Below are positions 26,075-34,732 of a DNA stretch of 64,000 nucleotides, piece after piece. The first letter of the stretch is position 1. Each line of letters opens with the position of its first letter. The notes beneath the pieces were generated by a model that saw nothing but the letters and a program-made list of their open reading frames with translations, ran no database searches and was not told the DNA's origin. The DNA lies in NCBI RefSeq assembly GCF_016918015.1, contig NZ_JAERMK010000010.1, forward strand, positions 62,001-126,000. The letters run 5' to 3'. The stretch is from Glycomyces sp. YM15 (GTDB lineage Bacteria; Actinomycetota; Actinomycetes; Mycobacteriales; Micromonosporaceae). The position numbers were made by a program, and so were the translations under genes.

Positions 26075-27682
26075 ATGCCGCACGTGCGCAGAATCCGCCA
26101 ATTCCGCAGAGCCGCAACAGCAGCACTGCTCAGCGCGCTCGCCGTGTTCGTCGCGGCCGGCCTCTTCGTGCTGGGGCTCCCCTCGGCGCCCGCCAGCGCC
26201 CAGACGCAAGGAACCGGCAGCGGCTACCTCAGCACCGACGGCAGCCGCATCGTCGACGCGACCGGTGCTGAGGTGCGCCTCACCGGGATCAACTGGTTCG
26301 GGATGGAGACCGACAACCACACCTTCCACGGCCTGTGGGCCAACGCCCCGGCGACCTGGCGGGGCCAGCTCGACCGGATGGCCGAGCTCGGGTTCAACAC
26401 CCTGCGCATCCCCTACACCGGGGACTCGCTGCGCCCGGACGCCGAGGCCACGAGCATCAACGACTACACCAATCCCGACCTGGTCGGCCTGCACCCCTTG
26501 GAGATCCTCGACCTCGTCATCGAGCACGCCGGCGACCTCGGCATGCGGGTCATCCTCGACCGGCACCGGCCGAGCGCCGCCGGACAGACACCCCTCTGGT
26601 ACACCCCGCAGGTCTCCGAGCAGAGCATCATCGACGACTGGACCATGCTCGCCGAGCGGTACGCGGGGAATCCCACCGTGGTCGGCGCGGACCTGTTCAA
26701 CGAGCCGCACGCCGAAGGGACCCTGCCGAACGCGACCGGCGCGTGCTGGGGCTGCGGGGACCAGGCCCGGGACTGGCGTCTGGCGGCCGAACGGATCGGC
26801 AACGCGATCCTCGACGTCAACCCCGACTGGCTGATCCTCGTCGAAGGCGTCAGCACGGTCTCGGGAGGGCTCACGAACGAATGGGACGACGACCCCTCCA
26901 CCGACGACGAGAGCACCTGGTGGGGCGGCAACCTGAGTGCCGCGTTCGAGTTCCCTGTCCGCCTGGACGTGCCGGACAAGCTGGTGTACTCCGCCCACGA
27001 CTACGCGATCTCGGTCTACGACCGGCAGCCGTGGTTCGAGGACCCGGACTTCCCGAACAACCTGCCCGAGGTCTGGGACCACTTCTGGGGCGACCTCCAC
27101 AAGCAGGACGTGGCGCCGGTCCTGATCGGCGAGTTCGGCAGCACGCTGGCGAACCCGCTGGACCGGCAGTGGCTGGAAACCCTCATGGACTACATGACCG
27201 ACAACGGGATGTCGTTCACGTTCTGGGCGTGGAACCCGAACTCGGGTGACACCGGCGGCCTCGTCGGCAACGACTGGTGGACCCCGAACCAGGAGAAGTA
27301 CGACATCCTCGCGCCGCACCTGGTGCCGCCGGTCGGCAACGGCGAAGGCAGCGAGACCTCTTCCCCGCCAACGGAACCCGGTGGCGACTGCGAGGCGACG
27401 TACGAGATCACCGGCGGGTGGCCGGGGAACTTCCAGGCGAACGTGACCGTCGAGAACACCGGATCGACGGCACTGAGCGGCTGGTCCGTGAACTGGACGT
27501 ACGCGGGGGACGAGGCGGTCTACAACTCGTGGGGCGCCCAGTTGACCCAGTCCGGCGAGAACGTGACCGCCGTCGGACCTGCCCAGAACGGGAGCCTCGC
27601 GGCCGGCCAGAGCGTCGTCTTCGGCCTCCAGGGAACCGTCACCGGCACCGCCACACCACCGGAAGCCACCTGCACGGCCTGA
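26075..27682 (+). CDS. GH5 endo-beta-1,4-glucanase with CBM2
   Basis: 535 residues. A signal peptide ends near APASA-QT (about 42). The GH5 barrel spans ~45-410 with the general acid/base Glu in LFNEPH (about residue 210) and the nucleophile Glu in IGEFGS (about 353). A linker (ETSSPPTEPGGDC) leads to a C-terminal CBM2 (~430-535, CEATYEITGGWPGNFQANV). It cuts internal bonds of cellulose outside the cell. The ATG at 26075 follows CAGGAG; the frame from 26033 would start inside the operator. Together with the divergent expansin it forms a cellulose-attack pair. Confidence 0.92.
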   Translation: MPHVRRIRQFRRAATAALLSALAVFVAAGLFVLGLPSAPASAQTQGTGSGYLSTDGSRIVDATGAEVRLTGINWFGMETDNHTFHGLWANAPATWRGQLDRMAELGFNTLRIPYTGDSLRPDAEATSINDYTNPDLVGLHPLEILDLVIEHAGDLGMRVILDRHRPSAAGQTPLWYTPQVSEQSIIDDWTMLAERYAGNPTVVGADLFNEPHAEGTLPNATGACWGCGDQARDWRLAAERIGNAILDVNPDWLILVEGVSTVSGGLTNEWDDDPSTDDESTWWGGNLSAAFEFPVRLDVPDKLVYSAHDYAISVYDRQPWFEDPDFPNNLPEVWDHFWGDLHKQDVAPVLIGEFGSTLANPLDRQWLETLMDYMTDNGMSFTFWAWNPNSGDTGGLVGNDWWTPNQEKYDILAPHLVPPVGNGEGSETSSPPTEPGGDCEATYEITGGWPGNFQANVTVENTGSTALSGWSVNWTYAGDEAVYNSWGAQLTQSGENVTAVGPAQNGSLAAGQSVVFGLQGTVTGTATPPEATCTA

Positions 27683-27703
27683 GCCCGTGAATCCTCAAGA
27701 GAC

Positions 27704-27738
27704 GAGAGAAGCCGGGTCGACGACCCGGCTTCTCTCTC
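27704..27738. terminator. Bidirectional terminator between GH5 and tRNA-Arg
   Basis: A nearly perfect inverted repeat built from GAGAGAAGCCGGGTCG and its complement, ending in a pyrimidine-rich tail on both sides. It serves the cellulase gene on the plus strand and the tRNA on the minus strand. Confidence 0.75.
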
Positions 27739-27740
27739 TA

Positions 27741-27816
27741 TGGTGCGCCGCGAGGGATTCGAACCCCCAACCTTCTGATCCGTAGTCAGATGCTCTATCC
27801 GTTGAGCTAGCGGCGC
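27741..27816 (-). tRNA. tRNA-Arg (anticodon ACG)
   Basis: A complete cloverleaf on the minus strand, 76 bases, with the CCA end encoded. The acceptor GCGCCGC pairs with GCGGCGC. The D arm has AGCTCAACGGATAGAGC, the anticodon stem TCTGA/TCAGA holds CTACGGA (anticodon ACG), and the T arm has GGTTCGAATCC. It reads CGU, CGC and CGA after conversion of the first anticodon base to inosine. Confidence 0.95.
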
Positions 27817-27930
27817 AGGTCGGCTTGATCGTTTCGATCAGGACCGGGCATAACCTTACCTGGGGCGAAAACCGATCTGCAACCGGGTATGCGGATGTGC
27901 GCTGTGTCATTGCACATGGTCCGAGGCCCT

Positions 27931-27975
27931 CCGGGACGGATTCGAACCGCCAACCGCCTGATCCGAAGTCAGGAA
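27931..27975 (-). pseudogene. 3' fragment of a tRNA-Arg-like gene
   Basis: On the minus strand an intact anticodon arm (CCTGA-CTTCGGA-TCAGG, anticodon would be TCG) is followed by GGCGG TTGGC and a full T arm (GGCGG-TTCGAAT-CCGTC, 27935-27951). No D arm or 5' acceptor precedes it; the upstream side runs straight into the 3' end of the gene at 27985. It resembles the real tRNA-Arg next door in about 70% of positions. It may be a decayed tandem tRNA or the 3' half left by a tRNA-targeted integration. Confidence 0.6.
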
Positions 27976-27984
27976 GCTCAGCTG

Positions 27985-28674
27985 TCAGCAGTTGTCGAGG
28001 ACGGTCTTCGCCAGTGCCCGCCAAGCCGCGGGCAGCGCCTCGGCACGCTCCGGGAGCGGGGCTCCCGCCGCGGCCCACACGGCCGCCTCGGCCTCCGACA
28101 CCTCGTCACCCAGCACGTAGCGCTCGACGAACGCCGCGCGGTGCTCATGGCCCGGAAAGAAGTACCCGCCCGCCGCGAACAGCGCCACATAGGCGCGGTG
28201 CAGGCCCTCCGTGAGCGTCTCCGCGAGTTCCCAAGGGTCCGCCGCGTCGCCCAGTCGCTTCGCGAGCGCCTCGACCTCCCCGGCCACCGCCTCGCGCGAC
28301 GCGTCGGCCAGCGCCTGCGGAAACTCGGTGACCTCCGCGCGGGCCCGCGAGCCCAGCTCCGAGTCGTCGGCGAGGAGCGTCCCCTCGGCGAACCGCGCGA
28401 TCACATGCAGCGCCTCGTCGCCGGGCCGCTCCCAGCCCTCCCCGCGGTCGAGGGCCTCCATGTGGGCCTGGAACCGCGCCACCGTGAGGTGCACGGCCTC
28501 GACGCTGGCCTCGGCGGGGACCGTGTCGGTCTCCCACACGCAGACCAGTTCGGCCTCCTCCCCGAATCCGGACAGAGCGGGGCCGTGCGCGTAGGCGAAC
28601 GCGAGGCGCTCGTCGTCGTTGATCTCGGCGAGGACGTCGGTGGAGAGCCTGAGGACCGCGTTGGGAAGGGACAT
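27985..28674 (-). CDS. Unknown protein, possibly a degenerate nucleotidyltransferase fold
   Basis: 229 residues, helical toward the C-terminus. The start region FAYAHGPALSGFGEEAELVCVWETD resembles the strand-loop-strand of nucleotidyltransferases (GS-x10-D-x-D), but the Gly-Ser is Gly-Pro and the acidic pair is shifted, so catalysis is doubtful. The ATG at 28674 lacks a good ribosome site; an ATG at 28716 is the alternative. It is monocistronic, and its 3' end abuts the tRNA fragment. Family not recognised with confidence. Confidence 0.5.
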   Translation of the reverse strand: MSLPNAVLRLSTDVLAEINDDERLAFAYAHGPALSGFGEEAELVCVWETDTVPAEASVEAVHLTVARFQAHMEALDRGEGWERPGDEALHVIARFAEGTLLADDSELGSRARAEVTEFPQALADASREAVAGEVEALAKRLGDAADPWELAETLTEGLHRAYVALFAAGGYFFPGHEHRAAFVERYVLGDEVSEAEAAVWAAAGAPLPERAEALPAAWRALAKTVLDNC

Positions 28675-28815
28675 GCCGCAATTGTGGCCGTTGTTCGCAA
28701 CCGCGTCCACCCGCATGTTTATATCCGCGGCCGGTGATTCGGGCCATGCGCCGCCGCGGCCGGACACGCTGATCTGCGGAGCGCTCATGTCGCATGGGGC
28801 GGTTAGCATGTCCAG

Positions 28816-29958
28816 ATGGCTACACCCACCGGCCGACTCGGCACGGATCTCGAGGCGGGCGCGGTCGCCGCCTGGCGGGCCCACTCGCAGCGGCTCTGGG
28901 GCGAGCGCTTCGCCACACCCCTCGAAGCGTTCAGGTATCTGGGCGCGGTCCAGTCCCAGGAGTACCAGCCTTCGAAGCTCACTCCTGCGATGCGCACGCG
29001 CCCCGACGCGGAGGGTCTGCCGTTCGGGGCCGTCGACTCGGTCGACGCACTCATCGAGCAGGGCGCGGTGCTGCGGACGCACGTGCTGCGCCCGACCTGG
29101 CACACCGTTCCGGTCGAGGACCTGCGGATGATGCTCGCGGCCACCGCCGACCGGGTCCTCCAGGTGGCCGGCACGCAGTTCCGCAGCCTCGGGCTCGGCG
29201 AGGACGAGCTGCTGCTCGGGGACGAGGTGCTCGCGGCGGCCACCGCCGGCGGACGGCACCTGCTGCGCGAGGAGGCGTCCGAGGCGCTGGCGGCCGCCGG
29301 GATCACCGACCCGACCGGGCTGCGCCTGATCCACCTGCTGTTCCACGCCGAGCTGGTGTCGGCGATCTGCTCGGGGACGCCGAAGGGCGGCAAGCAGACC
29401 TACGCGAACTTCGACGAGCGCGTTCCGGCCGGGCCGATCGCGCAGGACGAGGCGGTCCGGGCGCTGGCGCTGCGGTTCTTCACCTCGCGCGGGCCTGCGA
29501 CGGTCAAGGACTTCACGCGGTGGGCGACGTTGAAAGTGGCCGATGCGAAGGCGGCGATCGACGGGCTCGGGCTGGGGGAGCTGCGGGTCGGCGAGCGGGT
29601 GCTCTACTACGTGCAGGAGCCGCCGGCCGAGCGCGATCCAGGCCCGGTGGTGGACTTCGTGCAGGGCTTCGACGAGATGATGTGCTCGTACACGGACACG
29701 AAGGAGTTCGTGACACACCACTCGGTACCGCCGTCGCGGTTCCCGGGGCGGGCGCGGTACACGTCGGTGATCCTGCTGGACGGCCAGGTCATCGGCAGTT
29801 GGAAGGCGACGCTGAAGCGCGAGAGCGTGCTGCTCGAGACGTGGCGGGTCCGTGGATTCACGGCGGCGGAGATCGCGGCGCTGCGCCGCGGCGCTGACCG
29901 GTTGCGGGCCTGGTACGGCAAGCCGGAGATGGAGCTGGTGCTCGACCACGAGGCCTGA
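28816..29958 (+). CDS. Winged-helix DNA-binding protein of the AlkZ/YcaQ (HTH_42) family
   Basis: 380 residues covering the whole HTH_42 fold. The motif AVQSQEY near residue 36 carries the Gln-x-Gln pair which, in YcaQ/AlkZ enzymes, lines the active site of the glycosylase that unhooks bulky or cross-linked DNA bases. Later conserved stretches are VLRTHVLRPTWHTV, RLIHLLFHAELVSA and FVQGFDEMMCSY. Such genes are common in actinobacteria, some guarding against self-made DNA-alkylating natural products. No such biosynthesis genes are seen nearby. Starts at ATG 28816 after a weak ribosome site. Confidence 0.8.
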   Translation: MATPTGRLGTDLEAGAVAAWRAHSQRLWGERFATPLEAFRYLGAVQSQEYQPSKLTPAMRTRPDAEGLPFGAVDSVDALIEQGAVLRTHVLRPTWHTVPVEDLRMMLAATADRVLQVAGTQFRSLGLGEDELLLGDEVLAAATAGGRHLLREEASEALAAAGITDPTGLRLIHLLFHAELVSAICSGTPKGGKQTYANFDERVPAGPIAQDEAVRALALRFFTSRGPATVKDFTRWATLKVADAKAAIDGLGLGELRVGERVLYYVQEPPAERDPGPVVDFVQGFDEMMCSYTDTKEFVTHHSVPPSRFPGRARYTSVILLDGQVIGSWKATLKRESVLLETWRVRGFTAAEIAALRRGADRLRAWYGKPEMELVLDHEA

Positions 29959-30071
29959 CGGCGCCACCGTCCGAGCAGGGAGATCCGGGATGACGGATAT
30001 GTTCTGAACGAAGCGCCCCCGTTCGACAGCCTGCACCTCGCGGGTGCGACAACCTGTGTAGACGTGAAACA

Positions 30072-30100
30072 GCCTCACTCGCGCATTGCGCGGGCGAGGC
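30072..30100. terminator. Bidirectional terminator
   Basis: GCCTCACTCGCGC pairs with GCGCGGGCGAGGC (two non-Watson-Crick positions) around ATT, between the converging AlkZ-like and DUF885 genes. Confidence 0.6.
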
Positions 30101-30124
30101 CGTTCTGTCGGTTGACAGGTATTG

Positions 30125-31822
30125 CTAGAGCCGGCCGAGGGCTTCGGCGAACGGGGCGAGGCCCATCGAGCCGAGGTTCAGCGCGTCGGTGTGGAACTGC
30201 TTGAGACTGAAGTCCGCGCCCTTGCGCGCCTTGTAGTCGTCGCGGGCCTGCATCCACAGGCGCTCGCCGACCTTGTACGACGGGGCCTGGCCGGCCCAGC
30301 CGAGGTAGCGGTTGCGCTCGAAGCTGAGCATGTCGTCTTCGATGGTGCGGGTGTGGGCGCGCATGAACTCGTACATCTTCTCGCCGTCCCAGGTCTCGCC
30401 CGGCCGCCAGCCGAACGGGTTGTCCTCGGGGATCGCGAACTCGCAGTGAAGGCCGATGTCGACGACGACGCGGGCGGCGCGGAAGGCCTGCGCGTCGAGC
30501 ATGCCGAGGCGCCCGGCCGGGTCGTCGTCGTAGTAGCCGAGCTCGTCCATGAGCCGCTCGGAGTAGAGCGCCCAGCCCTCGCCGTGGCCCGAGCACCACA
30601 TCATCTGGCGCTGGAAGCGGTTGAGCAGCTCGATGCGGGCCATGGTCTGGCCGACCTGGAGGTGGTGGCCCGGCACGCCCTCGTGGTACACAGTGGACTT
30701 CTCGCGCCATTTTCCGAACAGCTTCTGGCCCTCCGGCACGGACCACCACATGGCGCCCGGCCGGGAGAAGTCCTCGCTCGGACCGGTGTAGTAGATCGCC
30801 CCGTCCTCGGTCGGCGCGATCTTGCAGTCGATGGTGCGGATCTGCTCGGGGATGTCGAAGTGCTTGTCCGCGAGGTCGGCGATCGTCGAGTCGGCGAGGT
30901 CCTGCATCCAGTCGCGGAACACGGCCTTGTCGGTCATGTTCTGGTCGGGGTCCTGGTCGAGGAACGCCACGACCTCTTCGATCGAAGCGCCCGGCTTGAT
31001 CTTCGCGGCGGTCGCCCGCATGTCGGCCTCGATGCGCGCCAGCTCCTGCCAGCCCCACGCGTAGGTCTCCTCGAGGTCGATCGCGGCGCCGATGAAGTAC
31101 CGGGACGCGCGCGAGTACCGGTCGCGGCCGACCGCGTCCGTCTCCGGCGCCTGCTGGGCCAGCTCCTCGCGCAGGAACCGCGCGAAGTTGTCCGTCGCCC
31201 TGCGCGCCTCGGTCGCGCCGTTGCTCAACGCGATCCGCATCGGCCCGCTCGTGATCGGCTTGCCGTCGATCGTCACCGACTTGTTCAGGGCCATCCAGAA
31301 ATCGGTGTCGGGGCCCTTGGCGCCGTTCCAGTTGTCGCAGTGGGTGGCCACTTCGAGGACCTGCCGTTTCGCGGCCACGCGGCCCTCGGCGGCCTCGGCG
31401 CGCAGCGTCTCGGTGTACTGCGCGAACGCGTCCGGGATGGCCGTGAGGCGGGCCGCGATGTTCTTCGCCGCCTCCTCGCCGTCCTTGGGCATGAGGTCGA
31501 AGATCTGGCGCACGCCGTGCACGGGGGAGGCGAGGACGTTGAGGCTCAGGTAGGTGTCGCCCGCTTCGTGGCGTTCCATCTGGAGGCGCAGTCGTTCCAG
31601 GATGGCGTCCTTGGCGACGCGCTCGCGCTCGTCGACCGGCTCGGCGGCCTCGAGGTCGGCGATCGCCTTGCGGGTCAGGGCGGCTTCGGCCTCGAGCCCG
31701 GCGGGCGAGAGGTCGTCGATCTCGTGGTCGTGTCCGGGGACGCCCATGCTCGTGGCCGTGAGGGGGCTCAGGGCGATGACGTCCTCTACGTACTGGTCGG
31801 CGATGCGATCGATGCTTCTCAT
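30125..31822 (-). CDS. DUF885 family protein, putative metallohydrolase
   Basis: 565 residues. The family's zinc-site-like motif HEGVPGHHLQV is present near residue 377-387, with a supporting CSGHGEGWALYSE further on. DUF885 proteins resemble M2/M3-type gluzincin peptidases, and the class is probably dipeptidase- or oligopeptidase-like, but substrates are unknown. The start ATG overlaps the tyrA stop by four bases (ATGA), which explains the absence of a ribosome site and shows translational coupling. It is the last gene of a three-gene minus-strand operon. Confidence 0.82.
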   Translation of the reverse strand: MRSIDRIADQYVEDVIALSPLTATSMGVPGHDHEIDDLSPAGLEAEAALTRKAIADLEAAEPVDERERVAKDAILERLRLQMERHEAGDTYLSLNVLASPVHGVRQIFDLMPKDGEEAAKNIAARLTAIPDAFAQYTETLRAEAAEGRVAAKRQVLEVATHCDNWNGAKGPDTDFWMALNKSVTIDGKPITSGPMRIALSNGATEARRATDNFARFLREELAQQAPETDAVGRDRYSRASRYFIGAAIDLEETYAWGWQELARIEADMRATAAKIKPGASIEEVVAFLDQDPDQNMTDKAVFRDWMQDLADSTIADLADKHFDIPEQIRTIDCKIAPTEDGAIYYTGPSEDFSRPGAMWWSVPEGQKLFGKWREKSTVYHEGVPGHHLQVGQTMARIELLNRFQRQMMWCSGHGEGWALYSERLMDELGYYDDDPAGRLGMLDAQAFRAARVVVDIGLHCEFAIPEDNPFGWRPGETWDGEKMYEFMRAHTRTIEDDMLSFERNRYLGWAGQAPSYKVGERLWMQARDDYKARKGADFSLKQFHTDALNLGSMGLAPFAEALGRL

Positions 31823-32754
31823 GAAGTGGACTTTACGCGAGGGCGCCGGGCGAGCGCGACCTCGCTTTCGACCGATTCGAGCCAGCCGCCGGCCGCGCCG
31901 AGTTCCGCGAGCGCGACCCGGTTCAGCGGGATACGTTGGGCTGCAAGGGGTTCCGGAGGCCAGTCCGCGCGGCGGACGCGGGCCTCCTCGAACCATTCAC
32001 TGATTGGCTTCGGCCGATCAGTGTAGGCGTCGAGGTCCTGCCGCGCCGCGTCGAGCTCGCCGCGGAGGTCGTCGAGGGCCGCGACGATCTCGTCCCGGTT
32101 GCCTTCGACCATGCCCGTGAAGAGCGCGGTCGGACTGGCCGCGACGCGGGTGCCGTCGCGGAACGAGCCGGCCGCGAGCGTGCGGGCCAGCGGCTCGTCG
32201 GCGACGCGCACGAGCGCGGCGGCGACCAGGTGCTCCAGGTGCGAGATCCGGGCGGCGGCCCGGTCGTGGTCGGCGGCGGTGGCGGGCACGACGTGCGCGC
32301 CGATCGACGTCCACAGCGCGGCGAGGGAGGTCCAGTCGGCCAGGTCCGTGTCCGCTTCGAGGCACAGCACCCATTTGCGGCCCTGGAAGAGGCCCGGTTC
32401 GGCGGCGGCGAACCCGCTGGTCTCCTTGCCCGCCATGGGATGCCCGCCCACGAACCGATGGCGTGCGAAGCGCCGCGCGGGCTCGGCCTTGACGGAGGAG
32501 ACGTCGGTGACCAGGCCCGTGTAGCCGCCGAGGGTCTCGGAGGCGACGGCGGCGAGGTGCCGGAACGGGGCGGCCACGACCGCGAGGTCGGTGCCGGCGA
32601 GCGCGGCCGGGTCGCCGGTGACCGGGACGTGCGCGGCGGCGGCGTCGCGGGTCGCCGGGTCGGGGTCGAAACCGAGCACCTCGTGCCCGGCCTCGGCGAG
32701 CGCGAGGGCGACGGAGCCGCCGATGAGGCCGAGCCCGACGACCGCGACGCGCAT
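31819..32754 (-). CDS. tyrA: Prephenate dehydrogenase
   Basis: 311 residues. It converts prephenate to 4-hydroxyphenylpyruvate for tyrosine synthesis, using NAD(P). The Rossmann motif VVGLGLIGGS is at residues 5-14. The substrate-site pattern follows: TDVSSVKAEP, FVGGHPMAGKETSGF and ISHLEHLVAAAL. A helical dimer domain is C-terminal and no ACT domain is attached. Its ATG overlaps the groES-like stop by one base (TGATG), and its stop overlaps the DUF885 start. The usual aromatic-pathway neighbours are absent here. Confidence 0.92.
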   Translation of the reverse strand: MRVAVVGLGLIGGSVALALAEAGHEVLGFDPDPATRDAAAAHVPVTGDPAALAGTDLAVVAAPFRHLAAVASETLGGYTGLVTDVSSVKAEPARRFARHRFVGGHPMAGKETSGFAAAEPGLFQGRKWVLCLEADTDLADWTSLAALWTSIGAHVVPATAADHDRAAARISHLEHLVAAALVRVADEPLARTLAAGSFRDGTRVAASPTALFTGMVEGNRDEIVAALDDLRGELDAARQDLDAYTDRPKPISEWFEEARVRRADWPPEPLAAQRIPLNRVALAELGAAGGWLESVESEVALARRPRVKSTS

Positions 32755-33092
32755 CAGAGGTAGAGCCCCGTGCCGTCGTTGTCGACGCGCTTGGCGGCGA
32801 CCGCGTGGATGTCCCGCTCGCGCAGGAGGATGAAGGTGCGGCCCTGCATCTCGACCTCGGCCTTGTCCTCGGGGTCGAACAGGACGCGGTCACCTGAGAC
32901 GACGGAGCGCACGAGCGGGCCGACGCCGACGGCTTCGGCCCAGTGCAGGCGGCGGCCCATGGCGGCCGTGGCGGGGATGACGATCCCGGCGGCGGAGCGG
33001 CGCTCGGAGTCCGCGTCCTCGCGCACGAGGAGGCGGTCGTGCAGGAGCCGAACCGGCAGCCCGGTCGTGGAGTCCAACGGTGTATCGGTCAC
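32754..33092 (-). CDS. GroES-like chaperonin-10 homologue
   Basis: 112 residues from a GTG. The Cpn10 fold is visible: LPVRLLHDRLLVRE, a shortened mobile loop with SAAGIVIPATAAMG, WAEAVGVGPLVRSVVSGDRVLFDPEDKAEVE and ILLRERDIHAV. No GroEL gene is nearby, and this type, common in actinobacteria, stands apart from the groESL operon, so it may be a specialised co-chaperone. No ribosome site is obvious at the GTG, so a TTG three codons upstream is possible. It overlaps tyrA by one base. Confidence 0.75.
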   Translation of the reverse strand: MTDTPLDSTTGLPVRLLHDRLLVREDADSERRSAAGIVIPATAAMGRRLHWAEAVGVGPLVRSVVSGDRVLFDPEDKAEVEMQGRTFILLRERDIHAVAAKRVDNDGTGLYL

Positions 33093-33349
33093 AACGAGCA
33101 AGGTTACCGGCTGCGCGGCCGGGGATGCAGCGCGAGCGGGGGAGTCCCACTCCACTCTCAGGCGCGGGGGAATTGCCGAGGTCGAGAACCGGAGTCGGTC
33201 CCGGAACGCCCCGCCGCGACCGGCCCCTCCCCGGGGTGCCGGTCGGCACTCGGTACAGCCTGCTGTATCGGAAGAGTCGCACCGAACCGGTACGGTACGT
33301 GTTGACGTTGCACCCACCTCCTTTCGGAGGAACCGTCCTTGGAGAGACC

Positions 33350-34732
33350 GTGAGCCGATTCCGCCGCACCACCGCCCGGGCACGTCAGTTGTGGATCGGC
33401 ATGCGCCTCAACCCGGTCGCCGAGCGGGCCCTCTCCGGACGGCCCGAACCGGACCCCGACGAGCCCGAGATCCCAGTCGGCGGCGACATACCGCCCGAAC
33501 TCGACCAGTCCGGCGACGGCGAGCACCCCGAGCGCCGCTTCGTCCCGACCGGCCTCGCCGTCGGCGCGGCCTGGTCTTGGCGGATCCTCATCATCGGCGT
33601 CACCGTCTCGGTGGTCCTCTACCTGCTCAGCCACGTCACCATGGTCGTCATCCCCGTCGCGATCTCCTTCCTCCTCGCCGCCATGCTCCAGCCGCCCGCG
33701 GCCTGGCTGATGCGCCACGGCTGGAACAAGTCCCTCGCCTCGATCCTCATGCTCGTCGCCGGCCTCGCCGCGGTCGGAGCGATCATGACGTTCGTCGTCC
33801 AGCAGTTCATAGCGGGTATCCCCGACTTCTACGACTCGATCGTCACCGGCCTCAAAGACGCCCAGACCTGGCTCGAATCCGGCCCCTGGGGACTCGACGG
33901 CGCGCAGGTCGCAGGGATCGTCGAAGACATCCAGGACAACATCACCGACTGGTACAACGAGAACCAGCAGACCATCGTCCAAACCGGACTCGACGTCGCC
34001 GGCTCCACCGCCTCCGGCCTCGGCAACTTCGTCACCGGCCTGTTCCTGGTCCTGTTCACCACCTACTTCTTCATCCGCGACGGCCGCAAGATCTGGACCT
34101 TCCTCACCGGGATGCTCCCGCGCCCCGCCTCCGAGCCGCTCCGCTACGCCGGCGGCGTCGGCTGGTCGACGCTCGTGCAGTACATGCGCACCATCGTGGT
34201 CGTCGCCGCCGTCGACGCGATCTTCATCGGCCTCGGCCTGTGGCTCCTCAACGTCCCGCTGTGGCTGCCGCTGACCACGCTGATCTTCCTCGGCGCGTTC
34301 GTCCCGATCATCGGTGCCACGATCTCCGGCATCGTCGCCGTCGTCGTCGCCCTCGTCGGCACCCCCAACGGGCTCGTCACCGCCCTCATCGTGCTCGGCA
34401 TCGTGCTCGCCGTGCAGCAGCTCGAATCGAACCTGCTGCAGCCCTTCCTCATGAGCCGCGCCGTCAAACTCCACCCGCTCGCGATCGTCCTCGCCGTCAC
34501 CGCGGGCGGCTTCGTGTGGGGCATCATCGGCGCGCTCGTCGCCGTCCCGCTCCTCGCGATCATCAACGGCACCGTGCGCGCCCTCGGCCGCTACCGCCAG
34601 GCCCGCCGCGAAGCCCAGGCCCGCGGCCTCGAAGGCGAGGACGCCACCGCCGAAGCGGTCAGAGTCAGCGCCGGAGGCGGCGCCGCGGACGACGGCACCG
34701 ACGTCGGCGAGCAGGCGGCGCAGGAGGCATGA
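33350..34732 (+). CDS. AI-2E family transporter (membrane permease)
   Basis: 460 residues with an acidic N-terminal tail (~1-70) followed by the eight-helix pattern of the AI-2E/PerM family: paired helices (ILIIGVTVSVVLYLLSHVTM, VVIPVAISFLLAAMLQ), a periplasmic-like loop (~150-230), then several helices including FVPIIGATISGIVAVVVALVG and LHPLAIVLAVTAGGFVWGI. Members export small molecules or sodium; true AI-2 transport is proven only for some. The GTG at 33350 follows GGAGAG. The C-terminal tail is acidic. Its stop overlaps the dinG start by four bases. Confidence 0.85.
   Translation: MSRFRRTTARARQLWIGMRLNPVAERALSGRPEPDPDEPEIPVGGDIPPELDQSGDGEHPERRFVPTGLAVGAAWSWRILIIGVTVSVVLYLLSHVTMVVIPVAISFLLAAMLQPPAAWLMRHGWNKSLASILMLVAGLAAVGAIMTFVVQQFIAGIPDFYDSIVTGLKDAQTWLESGPWGLDGAQVAGIVEDIQDNITDWYNENQQTIVQTGLDVAGSTASGLGNFVTGLFLVLFTTYFFIRDGRKIWTFLTGMLPRPASEPLRYAGGVGWSTLVQYMRTIVVVAAVDAIFIGLGLWLLNVPLWLPLTTLIFLGAFVPIIGATISGIVAVVVALVGTPNGLVTALIVLGIVLAVQQLESNLLQPFLMSRAVKLHPLAIVLAVTAGGFVWGIIGALVAVPLLAIINGTVRALGRYRQARREAQARGLEGEDATAEAVRVSAGGGAADDGTDVGEQAAQEA

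Noticed and set aside
28675-30078. The minus-strand extension upstream of the gene ending at 27985
   Set aside because: It covers the AlkZ-like gene in antisense and is Arg/Pro-rich; the real gene starts near 28674.
32770-34728. The plus-strand extension of the DinG frame, open for about 2 kb upstream
   Set aside because: It runs through the groES-like gene and the permease as Arg/Pro-rich text. DinG clearly begins at 34729 with a start overlapping the permease stop.
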